NCBI RefSeq assembly: GCF_900116645.1
Contig: NZ_FPBO01000044.1
Span: 1-64,000 of the forward strand
Direction of reading: 5' to 3'
DNA length: 64,000 nucleotides
Source: Pseudoduganella namucuonensis
GTDB lineage: Bacteria; Pseudomonadota; Gammaproteobacteria; Burkholderiales; Burkholderiaceae_D
This document shows, one piece after another, positions 34,071-43,008 of this stretch. The translations under genes and the position numbers were made by a program. The notes under the pieces were generated by a model that saw only the letters and a list, made by a program, of their open reading frames with translations, was not told the origin of the DNA and did no database searches. The first letter of the stretch is position 1. Each line of letters starts with the position of its first letter.

Positions 34071-34484
34071 ATGCCCACCATAGAAACCTTCGTCGTCGAG
34101 GGCGGCAGCGACGGCGGCAAACGGGACTTGATCTCGGCGCTGACCGCGGCCGTCGTCGCCGCCATCGACGCGCCGGCCGATTCGGTGCGGGTGATCCTGA
34201 CGGAGGTGCCGGCCGCCCATTTCGGCATCGGCGGCCAGAGCGTGGCGGAGCGGCCGGCGCCCACGCAGGCGGTGATGCAAGCCTTCCTGATCGCGGGCCG
34301 CAGCCCGCAACAAAAGGTGCGGCTGATCGCCGCGCTGACCGAGGCGGCGGCGGGCGCCATCGACGCCGACCCGGCGGCGGTGCGCGTCATCATCAAGGAC
34401 GTGCCCAACACCGACTTCGGCCTGGGCGGGCGGACGGCGGCCGCGCTGGGGCGCGGCGTAGGCCGCGACGCCATGCGCGGCTAG
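34071..34484 (+). CDS. Fused tandem 4-oxalocrotonate tautomerase-like protein
   Basis: A 137-residue protein made of two 4-OT-like units. Unit 1 starts with the catalytic amino-terminal proline after Met removal (PTIETFVVEGG) and ends EVPAAHFGIGGQSVAE. Unit 2 (from about residue 67, MQAFLIAGRSPQQKVRLIAA) ends DVPNTDFGLGGRTAA and has no N-terminal proline. Normal 4-OT is about 62 residues and forms hexamers; a fusion would assemble with half the active sites. AAAGGAG precedes the start. The substrate is unknown. Confidence 0.82.
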   Translation: MPTIETFVVEGGSDGGKRDLISALTAAVVAAIDAPADSVRVILTEVPAAHFGIGGQSVAERPAPTQAVMQAFLIAGRSPQQKVRLIAALTEAAAGAIDADPAAVRVIIKDVPNTDFGLGGRTAAALGRGVGRDAMRG

Positions 34485-34538
34485 CGCCGCCGCCACATGA
34501 ATCTTCGCGCATAAGACCATTACAACAAGGAGGAATAC

Positions 34539-35519
34539 ATGTACTTTTCACGACGGGACATGATGCGCATGCTGGCCGGCGCGGCCCTGGCGGCGGCGCT
34601 GCCGGCGCGCGCGGCGGAAGCCGGGGCTGGCGAGGTGCCGCTGGGCGTCCAGACCTACAGCCTGCGCGAGCTGCTCAACACGCCCGGCGACATGGTCGAC
34701 AAGATGATCGCCGCCATGACCGCGCTGGGCGTCAAGCAATGCGAATTGTTCGAGCCGACCATACAGCCGCCGGAGCTGTCGGTGCACGCGCCCTGGGCCT
34801 CGGCCGGGCCGGGCAAGGCCAGCCAGGCCTCGCTGTACGGCGCCATGCCGGTCGGGCAGAGGAAGGCGCCGGAGCTGATCGCGGCGCGCGAGGCGGTCAG
34901 GCAGTGGCGCCTGTCCACCCCGGACGCCTATTTCGCCGACGTCGGTCGGCGTTTCGCGCGGGCCGGCATCGAGATCCTGGCCTTCAATTTCCTGCTGAAG
35001 GACGACTGCACCGACGCGGAAGTGGAGCGCGGCTTCGCCATCGCCAAGCTGCTCGGCACCAGGATCATCACGGCGTCGACCACGCTGACGATGGCCAAAC
35101 GCACGGTGCCGTTCGCGGAGCGGCACAACATCGTCGTGGCCATGCACAACCACTCCAACCTGAGCGATCCCAACCAGTTCGCCACGCCGGAGAGCTTCGA
35201 GCAGGCGCTGGCGATGTCGCCGCTGTACTGGGTCAATCTGGACCTGGGACACTACTGCGCGTCCGGCTTCGATCCGCTGCCCTTCATCCGCAAGCACCAC
35301 AAGCGCATCAGCAACCTGCACGTCAAGGACCGGCAAAAGAACGACGGCCGCAACCAGCCCTTCGGACGGGGCGACACGCCGATCAAGGCGGTGCTCCAGT
35401 TGAACAAGACGCAAGGCTACCGCATCCCGTGCACCATCGAGTACGAGTATGCCGGCACCGAGGACGCGGTGAGGGAACTGGCGAAATGCCTGGCCTATGT
35501 GAAGGACGCCCTGGCTTGA
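34539..35519 (+). CDS. Exported sugar phosphate isomerase/epimerase-like TIM barrel
   Basis: A 326-residue protein with a twin-arginine-like leader (SRRDMMRMLAGAALAAAL) and an AP-endonuclease-2-type TIM barrel. Candidate metal ligands lie in LAFNFLLKDD, VAMHNHSNLSDP, WVNLDLGHYCASG, NLHVKDRQ and IEYEYAG. It is preceded by a strong AAGGAGG site. Such barrels isomerise or epimerise sugars or keto-sugars. It stands upstream of the LacI operator at the TonB gene and probably belongs to the same carbohydrate locus. Confidence 0.8.
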   Translation: MYFSRRDMMRMLAGAALAAALPARAAEAGAGEVPLGVQTYSLRELLNTPGDMVDKMIAAMTALGVKQCELFEPTIQPPELSVHAPWASAGPGKASQASLYGAMPVGQRKAPELIAAREAVRQWRLSTPDAYFADVGRRFARAGIEILAFNFLLKDDCTDAEVERGFAIAKLLGTRIITASTTLTMAKRTVPFAERHNIVVAMHNHSNLSDPNQFATPESFEQALAMSPLYWVNLDLGHYCASGFDPLPFIRKHHKRISNLHVKDRQKNDGRNQPFGRGDTPIKAVLQLNKTQGYRIPCTIEYEYAGTEDAVRELAKCLAYVKDALA

Positions 35520-35622
35520 TTTTCCGAAAAACAACGCTTTTCCAAAGTTTGTCAACGCAGCATCTGTTTTGCACTATCTTGTAGCAATGGCGGCCGTAAC
35601 CGGCTTTTTTTAAGATTCGAAT

Positions 35623-35636
35623 TGTAATGGATTACA
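35623..35636. promoter_or_regulatory. LacI-type operator before the TonB receptor
   Basis: TGTAATGGATTACA has perfect 6-bp arms around a 2-bp centre. It is one of four sites of the form TGTAATnnATTRCA in this locus and lies 94 bp upstream of the receptor start. Confidence 0.65.
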
Positions 35637-35729
35637 TTTCATTACTTGACCCGCCGGCCGGCACGGCGGCGGGGCATCGGGCAGCATCCACATATATATC
35701 CAGGGCACAGCCCAATCGGGGGGATCATC

Positions 35730-37931
35730 ATGTTAGAGCACAGCAAATTCCAGAAAACAGCGGTGGCGGCGGCGGTGGCGGCGTTCATGGCTTGCGCCGC
35801 GCCGGCGCGGGCGCAGAGCGAGGGCGCGGCGGAGGCGCCGGCGGCGGCCCCAACGGCGGCGCCGGCGCCGGCGGCGGCCGACAAGGGCCAGATCCAGGAA
35901 GTGATCGTGACGGCGCAAAAGCGCGCCTCGACCGCCCAGAAGACGGCGGCCGCCATCACCGTGTTCGACGCCAAGACGCTGGAGAAGAACGGCGTGGCGA
36001 CGCTGCAGGACCTGACCAAGCTGGCGCCGGGCGTGAGCCTGGGACAGGACGCGGCCAAGGTGGTGGTCACCATGCGCGGCGTGTCCAGCCGCGACACCAC
36101 CGAGATCGGCGATCCGGCCGTCTCCATCAGCACCGACGGCTTCTACATCCAGCGTCCGACCGGCCTGTCCGGTTCCGTGTTCGACCTGGAGCGCGTCGAG
36201 GTGCTACGCGGGCCGCAGGGCACGCTGTACGGGCGCAGCGCCACCGGCGGCGCGATCAACTTCATCACCGCCAAGCCGGGCAAGGAGCTGGAGGGCAAGG
36301 TCGGCCTGGGCATCGGCAACTACGGCCTGGTCACCTCCGAGGGCATGATCAACCTGCCGCTGGGCGAGGAGTGGGCGGCGCGCGCCGCGTTCCAGAGCTC
36401 GCGCCACAAGGGCTACCGCACCAACGAGGCGCCGGCCGTTCCGGGCGACGACGACGACACCACCTCGGCCCGCGTGCACCTGCAGTACACGCCGACCAGC
36501 CGCCTGAAGGTGCTGCTGACCGGCCAGCACACCCACATCGGCGGCGTCGGCCCCAGCGTGGAGGGGGTGCCCATCGTCGGCGCCGTCAACAACAACGTCA
36601 TGCCGGTGGTCGACGCCAAGGGCCAGCCGCACGGCACGCCCAACCAGTACATCGACACCACCATCAAGAGCCTGCAGTTGAACGCCAGCTACGACCTGGA
36701 CTTCGCCAGCCTGATTTACTCGGGCGGCTACCGCGACATGCATTACCTGCACCTGCGCGACCTCGATGGCCTGAGCGGCAACGCCAACTATTTCAGCGCG
36801 AACGAGCGCCCGGTCGACACCTCGCACGAGCTGCGCATGGTGTCGCAGGGCGAGGGCCGGCTCAAATGGCAGTTCGGCGGCTACTACTTCAAGGAGAAGA
36901 TGGATCTCCTGAGCTACTACCAGACCTACGCCGTCGCCAATTCCCCGGGCACCATCTTCGTCTTCGACTACGACGTGCTGGCCGTCTCCAAGGCGCTGTT
37001 CGGCCAGGCCTCGTACGAGGTGGTCGACGGGCTCACGGTGGACATCGGCCTGCGCGGCTCGCAGGACGAGAAGACGCGCTCGGGCTACCAGAACCTGGGC
37101 AACGGCGTCGCGCCCCAGCCCGGCAACATCTCCAGCCGCAAGAACACCCACCACCTGGGCCTGAACTGGCAGCTCACCCCCACCAACCTGCTGTACGCGA
37201 AATACAGCACCGGCTACAAGGCGGGCGGCTTCACCTCCGTCATCACCGGCCTGGGCGCCGGCGCCACGGTCAGCCAGGTGTCGTACAACCCGGAGACCAT
37301 CAGCGCCATCGAGGTCGGCTCCAAGAACCAGTTCTTCCAGCGCCGCCTGCAGCTCAACCTGAGCGCCTTCACCTACGACTACAAGGACCAGCAGGTGGCG
37401 GTCAACAACGGCGGCACCTCCTACACGGTCAACGCGGGCAAGTCGCGCATCGCCGGGGGCGAGCTCGAGTTCCAGGCGCGCCCCACCGCCAACGACAGGT
37501 TCGACGGCTCCATCGCCTACCTGAAGGGCGAGTTCAAGGATTTTTGCACCAACAAGAACACGCAGGGCGTCTGCACCCGCAACCTGGCCGGCAATGAACC
37601 GGCCCAGGCGCCGCGCTGGCAGATCGGCGCCGGCTACGAGCATGGCTTCGAGGTCCCCGGCGGCACGCTGACGCCGCGCATCCAGACCCACTACGAGAGC
37701 AAGTCCTACCTCGGCGTGGACAACTACGCGCGCCAGACGCAAAAGAGCTACCACCGCAGCGACGCCATGCTGACCTACGCCGAGGACAGCGGCAAATGGA
37801 CGCTGCAGGCCTATGTGCGCAACATCGAGAACGCCAAGGTGATGACCGTGGCCAACGCCAACTTCGGCAGCTACAACTACGCCTACTCGGCGCCGCGCAC
37901 CTTCGGCGTGAAGCTGACCCATAGCTGGTGA
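35730..37931 (+). CDS. TonB-dependent outer-membrane receptor
   Basis: A 733-residue receptor with signal peptide (VAAAVAAFMACAAPARAQ) and a TonB box region (IQEVIVTAQKR near residue 55). The plug domain has RVEVLRGPQGTLYGRSATGG and the 22-strand barrel ends in a terminal Trp (FGVKLTHSW). The length is typical for substrate-specific receptors. An alanine/proline-rich linker precedes the TonB box. It is flanked by LacI operators and followed by sugar-metabolism genes, so it probably imports an oligosaccharide or glycoside rather than a siderophore. Confidence 0.92.
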   Translation: MLEHSKFQKTAVAAAVAAFMACAAPARAQSEGAAEAPAAAPTAAPAPAAADKGQIQEVIVTAQKRASTAQKTAAAITVFDAKTLEKNGVATLQDLTKLAPGVSLGQDAAKVVVTMRGVSSRDTTEIGDPAVSISTDGFYIQRPTGLSGSVFDLERVEVLRGPQGTLYGRSATGGAINFITAKPGKELEGKVGLGIGNYGLVTSEGMINLPLGEEWAARAAFQSSRHKGYRTNEAPAVPGDDDDTTSARVHLQYTPTSRLKVLLTGQHTHIGGVGPSVEGVPIVGAVNNNVMPVVDAKGQPHGTPNQYIDTTIKSLQLNASYDLDFASLIYSGGYRDMHYLHLRDLDGLSGNANYFSANERPVDTSHELRMVSQGEGRLKWQFGGYYFKEKMDLLSYYQTYAVANSPGTIFVFDYDVLAVSKALFGQASYEVVDGLTVDIGLRGSQDEKTRSGYQNLGNGVAPQPGNISSRKNTHHLGLNWQLTPTNLLYAKYSTGYKAGGFTSVITGLGAGATVSQVSYNPETISAIEVGSKNQFFQRRLQLNLSAFTYDYKDQQVAVNNGGTSYTVNAGKSRIAGGELEFQARPTANDRFDGSIAYLKGEFKDFCTNKNTQGVCTRNLAGNEPAQAPRWQIGAGYEHGFEVPGGTLTPRIQTHYESKSYLGVDNYARQTQKSYHRSDAMLTYAEDSGKWTLQAYVRNIENAKVMTVANANFGSYNYAYSAPRTFGVKLTHSW

Positions 37932-37967
37932 CGCCGGGCTCGCGCGGAGGCGCGCTTGAATGAATGA

Positions 37968-37981
37968 TGTAATCCATTACA
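37968..37981. promoter_or_regulatory. LacI-type operator before the isomerase/dehydrogenase operon
   Basis: TGTAATCCATTACA is a perfect palindrome identical in its arms to 35623-35636. It overlaps a possible -35 (TTACAT), with TAGCAT 18 bp downstream as the -10, so the repressor would block RNA polymerase. Confidence 0.65.
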
Positions 37982-38015
37982 TTTCTATCGCGTAATGGGG
38001 TAGCATGGCGGATAT

Positions 38016-38038
38016 CCGGGGGCGCGTCGCGCCCCCGG
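38016..38038. other. GC-rich hairpin in the leader of the sugar operon
   Basis: A perfect 11-bp inverted repeat (CCGGGGGCGCG, 1-nt centre, CGCGCCCCCGG) lies between the operator/promoter and the ribosome site TAGGAGG. It is 85 bp beyond the receptor stop. It may terminate receptor transcription or act in the leader of the next mRNA. No U-tract follows. Confidence 0.45.
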
Positions 38039-38060
38039 CCTGCCGACTAGGAGGATTTGG

Positions 38061-39149
38061 ATGATCAAAACGGAGACGGCGGTACGCGGCCCGGGCATAT
38101 TCCTGGCGCAGTTCGCCGGCGAGCGGGCTCCCTTCAACAGCTTGCGCGGCATCGCCCGGTGGGCCGGCGCGCTCGGCTACCGGGGCGTGCAGATTCCCAC
38201 CTGGGACCGGCGCCTGTTCGACCTGGAGACGGCGGCCGCCAGCGACGCCTATTGCGAGGAGGTGCGCGGCACGCTGGCCGAATCCGGGCTGGAAATCACG
38301 GAGCTGTCCACCCACCTGCAGGGCCAGCTGGTGGCGGTCCATCCCGCCTACGACACGCCGATGGACGGCTTCGCGCCGCCCGAGGTGCGCGGCAAGCCGG
38401 CCGCCCGCGCCGAGTGGGCGGCCGGCCAGCTGATGCTGGCGGCGCGGGCGACGCGGCGGCTGGGTTTGCGCGCCCACGCCACCTTTTCCGGCGCGCTGGC
38501 CTGGCCCTACCTGTATCCGTGGCCGCAGCGGCCGGCCGGCATGGTGGAAGCGGCCTTCGCGGAACTGGGCCGGCGCTGGCTGCCGATACTGGACGCTTTC
38601 GACGAGGCGGGCGCCCACGTCTGCTACGAGCTGCATCCGGGCGAGGACCTGTGCGACGGCGCCAGCTTCGAGATGTTCCTGGAGGCGGTGGCGCAGCATC
38701 CGCGCGCCGCCATCCTGTACGACCCCAGCCACATGCTGCTGCAGCAGATGGACTACCTGGCCTTCATCGACATCTACCACGAGCGCATCAAGGCCTTCCA
38801 CGTCAAGGACGCGGAATTCCGGCCGTCCGGCCGGCAGGGCGTGTATGGCGGATTCCAGCCCTGGCTGCGGCGCGCCGGCCGTTTCCGTTCGCTGGGCGAC
38901 GGCCAGATCGATTTCCGCGCCATCTTCGGCAAGCTGGCGCAGTACGGCTACGACGGCTGGGCGGTGCTGGAATGGGAGTGCTGCATCAAGCATCCGGAGC
39001 AGGGCGCGGCGGAGGGCGCGCCCTTCATCCGCGAGCGCATGATACGCAAGGCCGACCGCGCCTTCGACGATTTCGCCGCCAGCGGCGCCAGCGAGGAAGC
39101 CAACCGGCGCATGCTGGGCCTGGCCCCGGCCGGCGGGGAGCGGCCATGA
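38061..39149 (+). CDS. Sugar phosphate isomerase/epimerase family TIM barrel
   Basis: A 362-residue cytosolic TIM barrel without a leader, unlike the exported one at 34539. Likely metal ligands lie in ELSTHLQGQLVAVHP, CYELHPGEDLCDG, LYDPSHMLLQQMD and KAFHVKDAEF, plus VLEWECCIKHPEQG. It overlaps the Gfo/Idh/MocA gene by 4 nt. The TIM barrel plus dehydrogenase pair is typical of pathways that oxidise a sugar or inositol to a keto form and then rearrange or cleave it. Confidence 0.85.
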   Translation: MIKTETAVRGPGIFLAQFAGERAPFNSLRGIARWAGALGYRGVQIPTWDRRLFDLETAAASDAYCEEVRGTLAESGLEITELSTHLQGQLVAVHPAYDTPMDGFAPPEVRGKPAARAEWAAGQLMLAARATRRLGLRAHATFSGALAWPYLYPWPQRPAGMVEAAFAELGRRWLPILDAFDEAGAHVCYELHPGEDLCDGASFEMFLEAVAQHPRAAILYDPSHMLLQQMDYLAFIDIYHERIKAFHVKDAEFRPSGRQGVYGGFQPWLRRAGRFRSLGDGQIDFRAIFGKLAQYGYDGWAVLEWECCIKHPEQGAAEGAPFIRERMIRKADRAFDDFAASGASEEANRRMLGLAPAGGERP

Positions 39150-40321
39150 GCGCGCCGCGCGAAGCGCTGGCCGGGCGCCGCCTGCGGCTGGGCATGGTGG
39201 GCGGCGGGCAGGGCGGCTTTATCGGCGCCATCCACCGCTACGCCGCCCGTCTCGACGACGAGTACGAACTGGTGGCGGCCGCGCTGTCGTCCGACGCCGA
39301 ACGCGCGCTGGAAAGCGGGCGCGCGCTGCGGCTGGACCCGCAACGCCTGTACACGGACTTCCGCGACATGGCGTCGCGCGAGGCGGCGCGGCCGGACGGC
39401 ATCGACGTGGTCAGCATCGTGGTGCCCAACCACTTGCACCACGCGGTGGCCAGCGCCTTCCTGGAGGCGGGCATCCACGTGATGTGCGACAAGCCGCTGA
39501 CCACCACCCTGAAGGATGGCCTGCGGCTGCGGGAACTGGCCGAGCGCCACGACTGCCTGTTCGGGCTGACCCACAACTACAGCGGCTACCCCCTGGTGCG
39601 CGCGGCGCGCGAGCTGGTGGAGGCCGGGGAACTGGGCGAGATCCGCATCGTCCAGGTGGAATACGCGCAGGACTGGCTGGCCCGGCCCATCGAGGACAGC
39701 GGCGACCGGCAGGCGGCCTGGCGCACCGACCCGGCGCTGGCCGGGCCGGCCGGCTGCCTGGGCGACATCGGCTCGCACGCGGCGCACCTGGCGGAGTATG
39801 TCACCGGCATGACCCCCAGCGAGATCAGCGCCGACTTGAGCAGCCTGGTGGCCGGACGCCGCCTGGACGACCACGTGCAGATGCAGCTGCGCTACGCCAA
39901 CGGCGCGCGCGGCATGCTGTGGGCCAGCCAGGTGGCCAGCGGCGAGGAGAACGGCCTGCGCCTGCGCGTGTACGGCGCGCGCGCCTCGCTGCGCTGGCAG
40001 CAGGAGACGCCCAATGAATTGTGGCTGAGCGTGCAGGGCGAGCCGGCGCGCCGCCTCACGCGCGGCATGCGCGGCCTGCCCGCCGCCGCCGGCGCGGCCA
40101 GCCGGCTGCCGCCCGGCCATCCGGAAGGCTTCATCGAGGCCTTCGCCCAGTTGTACCGCGACTTCGCCCACGACGTGCGCGCGCACCAGGCGGGGCAAGC
40201 CGGCTTGGCCGGGGCGCGCAGGGTGCCCGGCCTGGACGCGGGGATACGCGGCCTGCAGCTGATCTCCGCGGCGCTGGCCAGCCAGCGGGCCAACGCGGGC
40301 TGGGTCGCGCTGCCGCGGTAA
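39146..40321 (+). CDS. Gfo/Idh/MocA-family NAD(P)-dependent oxidoreductase
   Basis: A 391-residue enzyme with an N-terminal Rossmann fold (LRLGMVGGGQGGFIGAIHRY) and the family motif HVMCDKPLTTT near residue 115, whose Lys is catalytic. The C-terminal alpha/beta domain contains GDIGSHAAHLAEYVTG near 208 with the catalytic His. It probably oxidises a hydroxyl of a sugar or glycoside using NAD(P)+. It is co-translated with the isomerase upstream and 23 nt ahead of the permease. Confidence 0.88.
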   Translation: MSAPREALAGRRLRLGMVGGGQGGFIGAIHRYAARLDDEYELVAAALSSDAERALESGRALRLDPQRLYTDFRDMASREAARPDGIDVVSIVVPNHLHHAVASAFLEAGIHVMCDKPLTTTLKDGLRLRELAERHDCLFGLTHNYSGYPLVRAARELVEAGELGEIRIVQVEYAQDWLARPIEDSGDRQAAWRTDPALAGPAGCLGDIGSHAAHLAEYVTGMTPSEISADLSSLVAGRRLDDHVQMQLRYANGARGMLWASQVASGEENGLRLRVYGARASLRWQQETPNELWLSVQGEPARRLTRGMRGLPAAAGAASRLPPGHPEGFIEAFAQLYRDFAHDVRAHQAGQAGLAGARRVPGLDAGIRGLQLISAALASQRANAGWVALPR

Positions 40322-40344
40322 AACAACAAGAAGGAGGAGACAAA

Positions 40345-41616
40345 ATGAAAACGCAACTGAGAGTCCGCCTGTCGGCCATGATGTTCGGCCAGTATTTCGT
40401 GCAGGGCGCGTGGTTCGTCACCCTGGGCACCTACCTGAGCCAGGGCCTGAAGTTCGACCACATCATCGGCGTCTCGTACAGCATGATGGGCATCGCCGCC
40501 ATCGTCTCGACGCTGCTGGTGGGCAGCCTGGCCGACCGCTATTTCGCGGCGCAGAAGGTGATGGCCGCGCTGTCGCTGGTGGCCGGCGCCAGCATGCTGT
40601 GGCTGTCCACCATCCATGACAGCCCGACCCTGTTCCTGGCCGTGCTGCTGCTGCACTGCCTGGCCTATGTGCCGACCGTGCCGCTGGCCAACGCCATCGC
40701 CTTCAACGCCATGAGCGACAGCGCGCGCGAGTTTCCGGCGGTGCGCGTGTTCGGCACCCTGGGCTGGATAGGCGGCGGCCTGGCGGTCGGCGCGATCCCG
40801 GGCGCGGCCCAGACCCCCCTGCCGATGCAAATCGCCGCGCTGGCGGGCGTGCTGCTTGGCCTGTACGCGCTGACCTTGCCGGACACCCCGGCCCGCGAGC
40901 GCGGCGCCGCTGGCGGATCGACCCGGCTGGCGGCGCTGTTCGGCCTGGACATCGTGGCCGGCATGCGGGACCGGCCGTTCTGGGTCTTCATCGCCAGCTC
41001 GCTGCTGATCGTGATTCCGCTGTCGTTCTACTACGCCTACTGCAACACCTTCCTGGTGGAGATCGGCGCGCGGGTGGCGCTGTTCGGGCATACCTTCGAA
41101 CCGGTGGCGCTGCAAACCCTGGGGCAGGTGTCGGAAATGGGCTTCATCCTGCTGCTGCCGGTGCTGCTGGCGCGCATGGGGATCAAGTGGGTGATCCTGG
41201 CCGGCATGGCCGCGTGGTGCCTGCGCTATGTGCTGTTCGCCTACAGCTTCGACGAGCACGGCCCGGTGATGCCGCTGGCGCTGCTGGGCATCGTGCTGCA
41301 CGGCGTCTGCTACGACTTCTTCTTCGTGGCGGGGCAGATCTACGTGGACGGCAAGTTCCCGCCGCGGGCGCGGGTGCGGGCGCAGTCCTTCCTGGCGCTG
41401 GTCACGGCCGGCGTCGGCGTGCTGATCGGCTCGAACGTGGCCGGCCTGGTCTACGGCTGGAACACGCTGACGCCGGCGCTGCACGACTGGCGCGTGATCT
41501 GGCTGGTGCCGGCGGGGATCGCCGTGGTCGTGATGCTGATGTTCGCGGCGGCCTTCCGCGCGCCGCGCGCCGCGCCGGCCGGCGGCGCGCCGCTGGCCTA
41601 TGGCGCCGCCGAGTAG
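40345..41616 (+). CDS. MFS permease, nucleoside:H+ symporter (NHS)-like family
   Basis: A 423-residue inner-membrane protein with about 12 helices. The pattern MMFGQYFVQGAWFVTLGTYL near the start, FNAMSDSAREFPAVRVFGTLG near 125 and QIYVDGKFPPRARVRAQSFL near 333 resembles NupG/XapB-type and related sugar permeases. GAAGGAGGAGA precedes the ATG. In sugar operons with Gfo/Idh and TIM-barrel genes such carriers take up glycosides across the inner membrane after TonB-dependent entry. Confidence 0.82.
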   Translation: MKTQLRVRLSAMMFGQYFVQGAWFVTLGTYLSQGLKFDHIIGVSYSMMGIAAIVSTLLVGSLADRYFAAQKVMAALSLVAGASMLWLSTIHDSPTLFLAVLLLHCLAYVPTVPLANAIAFNAMSDSAREFPAVRVFGTLGWIGGGLAVGAIPGAAQTPLPMQIAALAGVLLGLYALTLPDTPARERGAAGGSTRLAALFGLDIVAGMRDRPFWVFIASSLLIVIPLSFYYAYCNTFLVEIGARVALFGHTFEPVALQTLGQVSEMGFILLLPVLLARMGIKWVILAGMAAWCLRYVLFAYSFDEHGPVMPLALLGIVLHGVCYDFFFVAGQIYVDGKFPPRARVRAQSFLALVTAGVGVLIGSNVAGLVYGWNTLTPALHDWRVIWLVPAGIAVVVMLMFAAAFRAPRAAPAGGAPLAYGAAE

Positions 41617-41663
41617 CGCGCACCGGAGGACGCGTGCGGTATTTCATCGAGGGAGGCAAGGGA

Positions 41664-42983
41664 ATGCGGAAACTGCATGGCATGGCGCTGTTGGCCGGCG
41701 TCCTGGCGGGAGTCCCGGCCGGCGCAACGGCCCACAATCCGGCGGTGGGCTTGAACTATCAGCGCGTGGCCGGCGCGCCCATCGTCAGGAAGGTCCTGGA
41801 CGACCTCAAGGCCGACGACGCGCGGGCCTTGGCCGAACTGCGCACCATCACGGAAATCCCGGCCCCGCCGTTCAAGGAAGAGGCGCGCGCCGCCTACTTC
41901 CTCGCGCGGCTGAGGGAACTGGGCCTGGCGGACGCCCACATCGACCGCGAGGGCAACGTGGTCGGCGTGCGCAAGGGCTCGGGCGGCGGCCCCAGGCTGC
42001 TGCTGGCGGCCCACCTCGACACCGTCTTCCCCGAGGGCACCGACGTGCGCGTGAAGGAGCGCGACGGCCGCCTCTACGCGCCCGGCATCGCGGACGACAC
42101 GCGCGGCCTGGCGGTCCTGCTGTCCTGGCTCAAGGCGCTCAACGACAACCGGGTCGAGACCGTGGGCGACCTGATGTTCGTCGGCAGCGTCGGCGAGGAG
42201 GGGCTGGGCGATTTGCGCGGCATGAAGGCGCTGTTCCGCGACCATCGGGACATCGACGGCATGGTCGGCCTGGAGCCCGCCGGCCGGCCGCCGGGCCGGC
42301 CCGACGAGATCACCACCACCGGCACCGCCAGCCACCGCTACCAGTTCCATTTCAAGGGGCCGGGCGGGCATAGCTTCGAGGCCTTCGGCCTGCCCAGCGC
42401 GATCCACGCGATGGGGCGCGCGGTCGCCGGGATAGGCGAGGTGCGCACGCCGGAGCGGCCCAAGACCTCGTTCACCGTCGGCACCGCCAGCGGCGGCACC
42501 TCGGTCAACACCATCGCGGCGGAGGCGCGCATCGCGGTCGACATCCGCTCCAACGGCATGCCCGAGTTGCTGGAGGCCGAGCGGCGTATCCTGGCGGCCG
42601 TGCGGGAGGCGGTGGCGGAGGAGAACCGGCGCTGGAACTCGGACCGCGTCAGCGTGGAGACGACGGCGCTGGGCGAGCGCCCGGGCGGGGCCACTCCCGG
42701 CGACGCCGTCATCGTGCAGGCCTTTGTGCAGGCCATCACCGGCTACGGCCGCGCCGCGCCGGCCTTCGCCACCCACAGCACGGACGCCAATGTGCCCATG
42801 AGCCTGGGCATCCCCGCCGTCATCATCAGCAGCGCCGCCCAGGCCGGCGAATACCACACGCTGAACGAGTGGATAGACCCGAGGGATGGCTGGCAAGAGG
42901 CCCAGATCGGCATGCTCGGCGTGCTTAGCCTGGTCGGGATCGAAGGCGTCAGCGCGCCGCTGCTGGAACGGCGCAAGCGCTGA
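41664..42983 (+). CDS. Exported M20-family zinc hydrolase (peptidase/deacylase)
   Basis: A 439-residue protein with signal peptide (MALLAGVLAGVPAGATAH). M20 metal ligands and the catalytic acid are visible: LLLAAHLDTVFPEGT, GIADDTRG, SVGEEGLGD (catalytic and ligand Glu pair), and a C-terminal His in EYHTLNEW. A dimerisation insert occupies about 215-330. The start at 41664 follows GGGAGG. M20 enzymes cleave amide bonds in peptides and acylated amines. It ends the LacI-locus operon; its link to sugar use might be removal of an amide-linked group. Confidence 0.85.
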   Translation: MRKLHGMALLAGVLAGVPAGATAHNPAVGLNYQRVAGAPIVRKVLDDLKADDARALAELRTITEIPAPPFKEEARAAYFLARLRELGLADAHIDREGNVVGVRKGSGGGPRLLLAAHLDTVFPEGTDVRVKERDGRLYAPGIADDTRGLAVLLSWLKALNDNRVETVGDLMFVGSVGEEGLGDLRGMKALFRDHRDIDGMVGLEPAGRPPGRPDEITTTGTASHRYQFHFKGPGGHSFEAFGLPSAIHAMGRAVAGIGEVRTPERPKTSFTVGTASGGTSVNTIAAEARIAVDIRSNGMPELLEAERRILAAVREAVAEENRRWNSDRVSVETTALGERPGGATPGDAVIVQAFVQAITGYGRAAPAFATHSTDANVPMSLGIPAVIISSAAQAGEYHTLNEWIDPRDGWQEAQIGMLGVLSLVGIEGVSAPLLERRKR

Positions 42984-43008
42984 CGGGCGGGGCGGGACGG
43001 GTTCGCGA

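Noticed and set aside
34071..34484. Tautomerase as part of the catechol meta pathway.
   Set aside because: No meta-cleavage genes are present; the catechol route here is ortho. The gene has no operon partner.
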